From NCBI GenBank assembly GCA_964609085.1, contig CAZSRZ010000035.1, positions 1 to 44,404 of the forward strand: DNA of 44,404 bases. Reading direction: 5' to 3'. Below the pieces are notes generated by a model. That model was not told the DNA's origin. It ran no database searches and saw only the letters and a list, made by a program, of their open reading frames with translations. Position 1 is the stretch's first letter, and the number at the start of each line of letters is the position of its first letter. Source of the DNA: JANPLG01 sp964609085 (lineage in GTDB: Bacteria; Armatimonadota; SYMT01). A program made the position numbers and the translations under genes. Positions 42,235 to 44,404 of the stretch are shown here, piece by piece.

Positions 42235-44175
42235 TCAGGTTCGGACGAGCACAGACCAGTTGTCTACACCGCTCTCCTCGATTGTTCCGGAACACTGGAC
42301 GAGATACCCGAATTGCATCACCTGCCCTCCGGCGGTGAAGTTCGGGTGCTCCGGGCCTGACGAGAGGTTAACGAAGTCGTCGGCTGTAAGCGCCCTGCCG
42401 GAGATCGTGGTCCAGCGTGTGTCCGCGGGAGCGGTTTCATCACTGCTGTCGCGAACGAACCAGTACGGGCCCTGCCTGATTAGCAAGGCATGGACGGCAT
42501 GGTCCAATCCCACCAGGCCGGATAGGAGAATGGTGTCGAAGGAGTAATCAATCCCAAATATCGGTCCCTCGGCCGCGGGGTCATAGCTTCCGCCGGTGTA
42601 GAGGTGAGCCAGCCGGAGTTGCTCGCTGCCGCCGGGGAACTCGACCTCCGTTCGGCGGAAAGCGCCAGTGTTCCCTCCGGTAGCCTGCCGGATTGCCTGG
42701 AACCTGGCACCGCTACCATCCTCGAACTGCTTCGTGAGGCTCCATCGGTTCTGCGGGAAATCCGTATCCGACAGGAAGACTCCGAGAGGGCGGAGCGAGA
42801 AGCTCTGGCGGAACGGGCTCGGCTTCCGGACCGCCACAAATCGGATCACCGGCTCAAAGCGGGCCTTGCTGATCCTGAGCCGGTAGTCATCCTCCGCAAC
42901 GTCGTCGATGGAATAGGCCCCATCGCCGTTCGTGCTGGTGCTGCTCACCACCTGGTCCGTATCCGCGGACAGGAGCTCAACCAGCGCGCCGGGCATGCCG
43001 AGCCCGTTTGATACGTCCTCGACATGACCTTCGATGTCGACAACCGCGGCAAACTCGAGGATGAGTTCAACTCGCTTGCTGTCGGACTGCAGATCCACGT
43101 CCTCGGACATCGGCGTAAGCCTGCGGCCGAAGAGCGGCCCTCCGCTGGCCCGGATGTTGTGCGTCCTGTACGACAGACCCGAGTAGACCACGAAACCGTT
43201 CGCGTCTACCTGCTGCTCCGCCCCACCGTTCCGCGACACCAGGGCACCGGGGTAAGGCACGAAAGGCGAATTCGCGGCGGAGGATTGTCGCGCCTTTACG
43301 AGTACCGTGATGCTGCCGGTTGGCTCCGCGTCAAAGTTTCCGCACGATTCAAAGGTGCAACCGCAGCTCGTTAACTCCGCTACGTGAGGTCCGCCCGCAC
43401 GCCCCTGCCCATCGGCCAGAGGTGTGAGCACGTTCACTTCGGACGGGTCGAAGGGGAGTTCTCCCGGCACCAACTTGGGGAGCAGCATCGTGATGAAGAT
43501 GGAGCCATCTCGCGTTGCGCCGAACCGACCGGCAATGGCTGTTCCGGCACCTTGCGTAGTGGGTGCCCCCGCCGGTTCCGTCAGGCTGAACTTCCCTGCG
43601 GCCGTCGCACTGATGTTGAACTCACGGAGCACACTTCCGCTGTCCGGATCGGTGATCACGCCGCGGTAGGTGCCCGCAAGCTCACGGTTCTCCCTGGTGG
43701 AGATGGGCACGTCCTTGGAGGTCATCTGCCCGCCCTTCTTCGCGCCATTGCCCTTCCCACCGATCTCGAAGTTGGTGGTTGTCTTGCCGCCCTTTTTTTC
43801 TTTGCCCCTCCCGCCGCCGACCGACGTGTCGAAGCCGATGTCCTCAATCTCGAAGAAGTCGAGCTCCAGCACCTTACCCTTCGCCGTACCGCGGACACGG
43901 TAACCGGTGATCGTGCCCCCCGTCGTAGCGGTCGGATCGTAGATCGTTCCGCGCACTGCCTGCCCGGTGATGGCGAGCACAGCTTCCCACCCGTCGAACT
44001 CGCCCCCGCTGAGCTTGCCTCGCTGGAATTCGACGGAGGGCGTCGCCGCTTCGGCCGGATCCGGGTCGGCGATGCGGGTGAGTGCGATCACGGCCCCGGA
44101 GTGGAGCACCAGGCTGAGGGCGTCCCGCCGAGTGATCGGTGTGACGACGGTGGGAGTTTCTTCTGGATCTCGCAT
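42235..44175 (-). CDS. Large secreted protein with twin-arginine-like signal and carboxypeptidase-regulatory-like domain
   Basis: A 646-residue protein whose N-terminus TRRDALSLVLHSGAVIALTRIA looks like a twin-arginine (Tat) or related signal. After that comes a beta-rich domain (SVEFQRGKLSGGEFDGWEAVLAITGQAVRGTIYDP), interrupted at about 120-155 by a Gly/Lys-rich low-complexity loop (GGGRGKEKKGGKTTTNFEIGGKGNGAKKGG). Two cysteines sit close (SCGCTFESCG). A carnitine-peptidase-regulatory-like (beta-sandwich) unit, VDIEGHVEDVSNGLGMPGALVELLSADTDQVVSSTSTNGDGAYSIDDVAEDDYRLRISKA, lies at about 385-445. The last 200 residues are unknown. ATG 44175 overlaps the upstream stop by one base. Function unknown; likely surface or matrix. 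Confidence 0.75.
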   Translation of the reverse strand: MRDPEETPTVVTPITRRDALSLVLHSGAVIALTRIADPDPAEAATPSVEFQRGKLSGGEFDGWEAVLAITGQAVRGTIYDPTATTGGTITGYRVRGTAKGKVLELDFFEIEDIGFDTSVGGGRGKEKKGGKTTTNFEIGGKGNGAKKGGQMTSKDVPISTRENRELAGTYRGVITDPDSGSVLREFNISATAAGKFSLTEPAGAPTTQGAGTAIAGRFGATRDGSIFITMLLPKLVPGELPFDPSEVNVLTPLADGQGRAGGPHVAELTSCGCTFESCGNFDAEPTGSITVLVKARQSSAANSPFVPYPGALVSRNGGAEQQVDANGFVVYSGLSYRTHNIRASGGPLFGRRLTPMSEDVDLQSDSKRVELILEFAAVVDIEGHVEDVSNGLGMPGALVELLSADTDQVVSSTSTNGDGAYSIDDVAEDDYRLRISKARFEPVIRFVAVRKPSPFRQSFSLRPLGVFLSDTDFPQNRWSLTKQFEDGSGARFQAIRQATGGNTGAFRRTEVEFPGGSEQLRLAHLYTGGSYDPAAEGPIFGIDYSFDTILLSGLVGLDHAVHALLIRQGPYWFVRDSSDETAPADTRWTTISGRALTADDFVNLSSGPEHPNFTAGGQVMQFGYLVQCSGTIEESGVDNWSVLVRT

Positions 44176-44404
44176 TAGAGTACCGTCCCATTGAGGGGCA
44201 CTACCAGCACTCGGTTGTTCGAGTCGTTGGTGTAGATGATCAGCCGACCTGTAACGGCGCCTCGGCGCGCCGTGGACCCCACCCGGAAGCGGACATCAAA
44301 TCGCTGGCTGGTTTGGGGGCTCATGACGTTCGGCGCCGTGTCGGTGGTCGCCCGGCCCGTTTGGAATCCTGCCCGGTCGCCAGAATCACCGTTGCGGTTC
44401 ACAA
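44175..44404 (-). CDS. C-terminal end of a secreted beta-sandwich protein, cut by the window edge
   Basis: The frame runs off the right edge. About 75 residues are seen, ending FRVGSTARRGAVTGRLIIYTNDSNNRVLVVPLNGTVL. The pattern G-x-L-x-I-x-TND-x(n)-V-x-LNGT is typical of HYDIN/choice-of-anchor type immunoglobulin-like domains at the end of secreted or cell-surface proteins. TAA 44175-44177 shares a base with the ATG of the next gene, so the two are a translationally coupled pair. The GTG at 44402 is probably internal. The rest of the gene lies beyond the window. Confidence 0.7.
   Translation of the reverse strand, partial: VNRNGDSGDRAGFQTGRATTDTAPNVMSPQTSQRFDVRFRVGSTARRGAVTGRLIIYTNDSNNRVLVVPLNGTVL

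Noticed and set aside
1..44404. CRISPR arrays, tRNA/rRNA genes, insertion sequences or phage genes
   Set aside because: Searched by eye on both strands; no regularly spaced repeats, tRNA-like T-loop/CCA patterns, transposase or phage structural motifs were recognised.

Overview
The window is GC-rich and densely coded, with two strands of bacterial operons, one complete 14-gene respiratory complex I operon, and no tRNA, rRNA, insertion sequence or CRISPR array that I can see. The mix of a UPF0182 membrane protein, SpoIID, ScpA, a c-di-AMP (ydaO-type) riboswitch, an ECF sigma/zinc anti-sigma/RseB-like module, a 'DWPQWRGP' beta-propeller and a planctomycete-like small cytochrome suggests a diderm, non-model bacterium; Armatimonadota is my best guess. 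This is inference from gene content, not a phylogeny.

Layout. 1-3941 (minus): a monohaem cytochrome c, an ADP-ribosylglycohydrolase and a secreted alpha/beta hydrolase; the last two are only 4 nt apart. 4194-6210 (plus): a TIM-barrel sugar isomerase/epimerase and a mandelate-racemase-type sugar-acid enzyme, nearly overlapping, probably one catabolic unit. 6236-7564 (minus): a SpoIID-type cell-wall enzyme. 7697-23379 (plus): a promoter with an overlapping CRP/FNR-like palindrome, then nuoABCDEFGHIJKLMN in canonical order with short gaps or overlaps. The operon ends in two strong hairpins. NuoL carries a tandem duplication of the helix with the key glutamate, and NuoH and NuoM carry related Pro/Gly-rich C-terminal tails. 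23514-26629 (plus): ECF sigma factor, its zinc anti-sigma factor, an RseB-like sensor and scpA, with overlapping or near-touching junctions. 26708-31513 (plus): a secreted PQQ-type beta-propeller, a secreted HEAT-repeat protein and a three-S1-domain RNA-binding protein.

31551-32592 is the most interesting non-coding/regulatory region. A well-conserved c-di-AMP riboswitch is followed by a textbook intrinsic terminator, then by a 107-residue protein I do not recognise and a STAS-domain (anti-anti-sigma type) protein. This looks like second-messenger-gated attenuation of an undescribed two-gene unit.

32672-44404: a DinB-family protein (minus), a UPF0182 membrane protein, a neutral-ceramidase-like hydrolase, a small predicted membrane protein (minus), an M20 dipeptidase, a secreted GH5-like glycosidase, a secreted CotH-kinase-like protein, and a minus-strand pair. 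That pair is a large secreted beta-rich protein and the C-terminal end of an upstream gene cut by the window edge. Many long reading frames on the opposite strand of real genes are GC-driven shadows and were left out. Start codons were chosen by ribosome-binding sites, signal peptides and family starts, and several are uncertain as noted.
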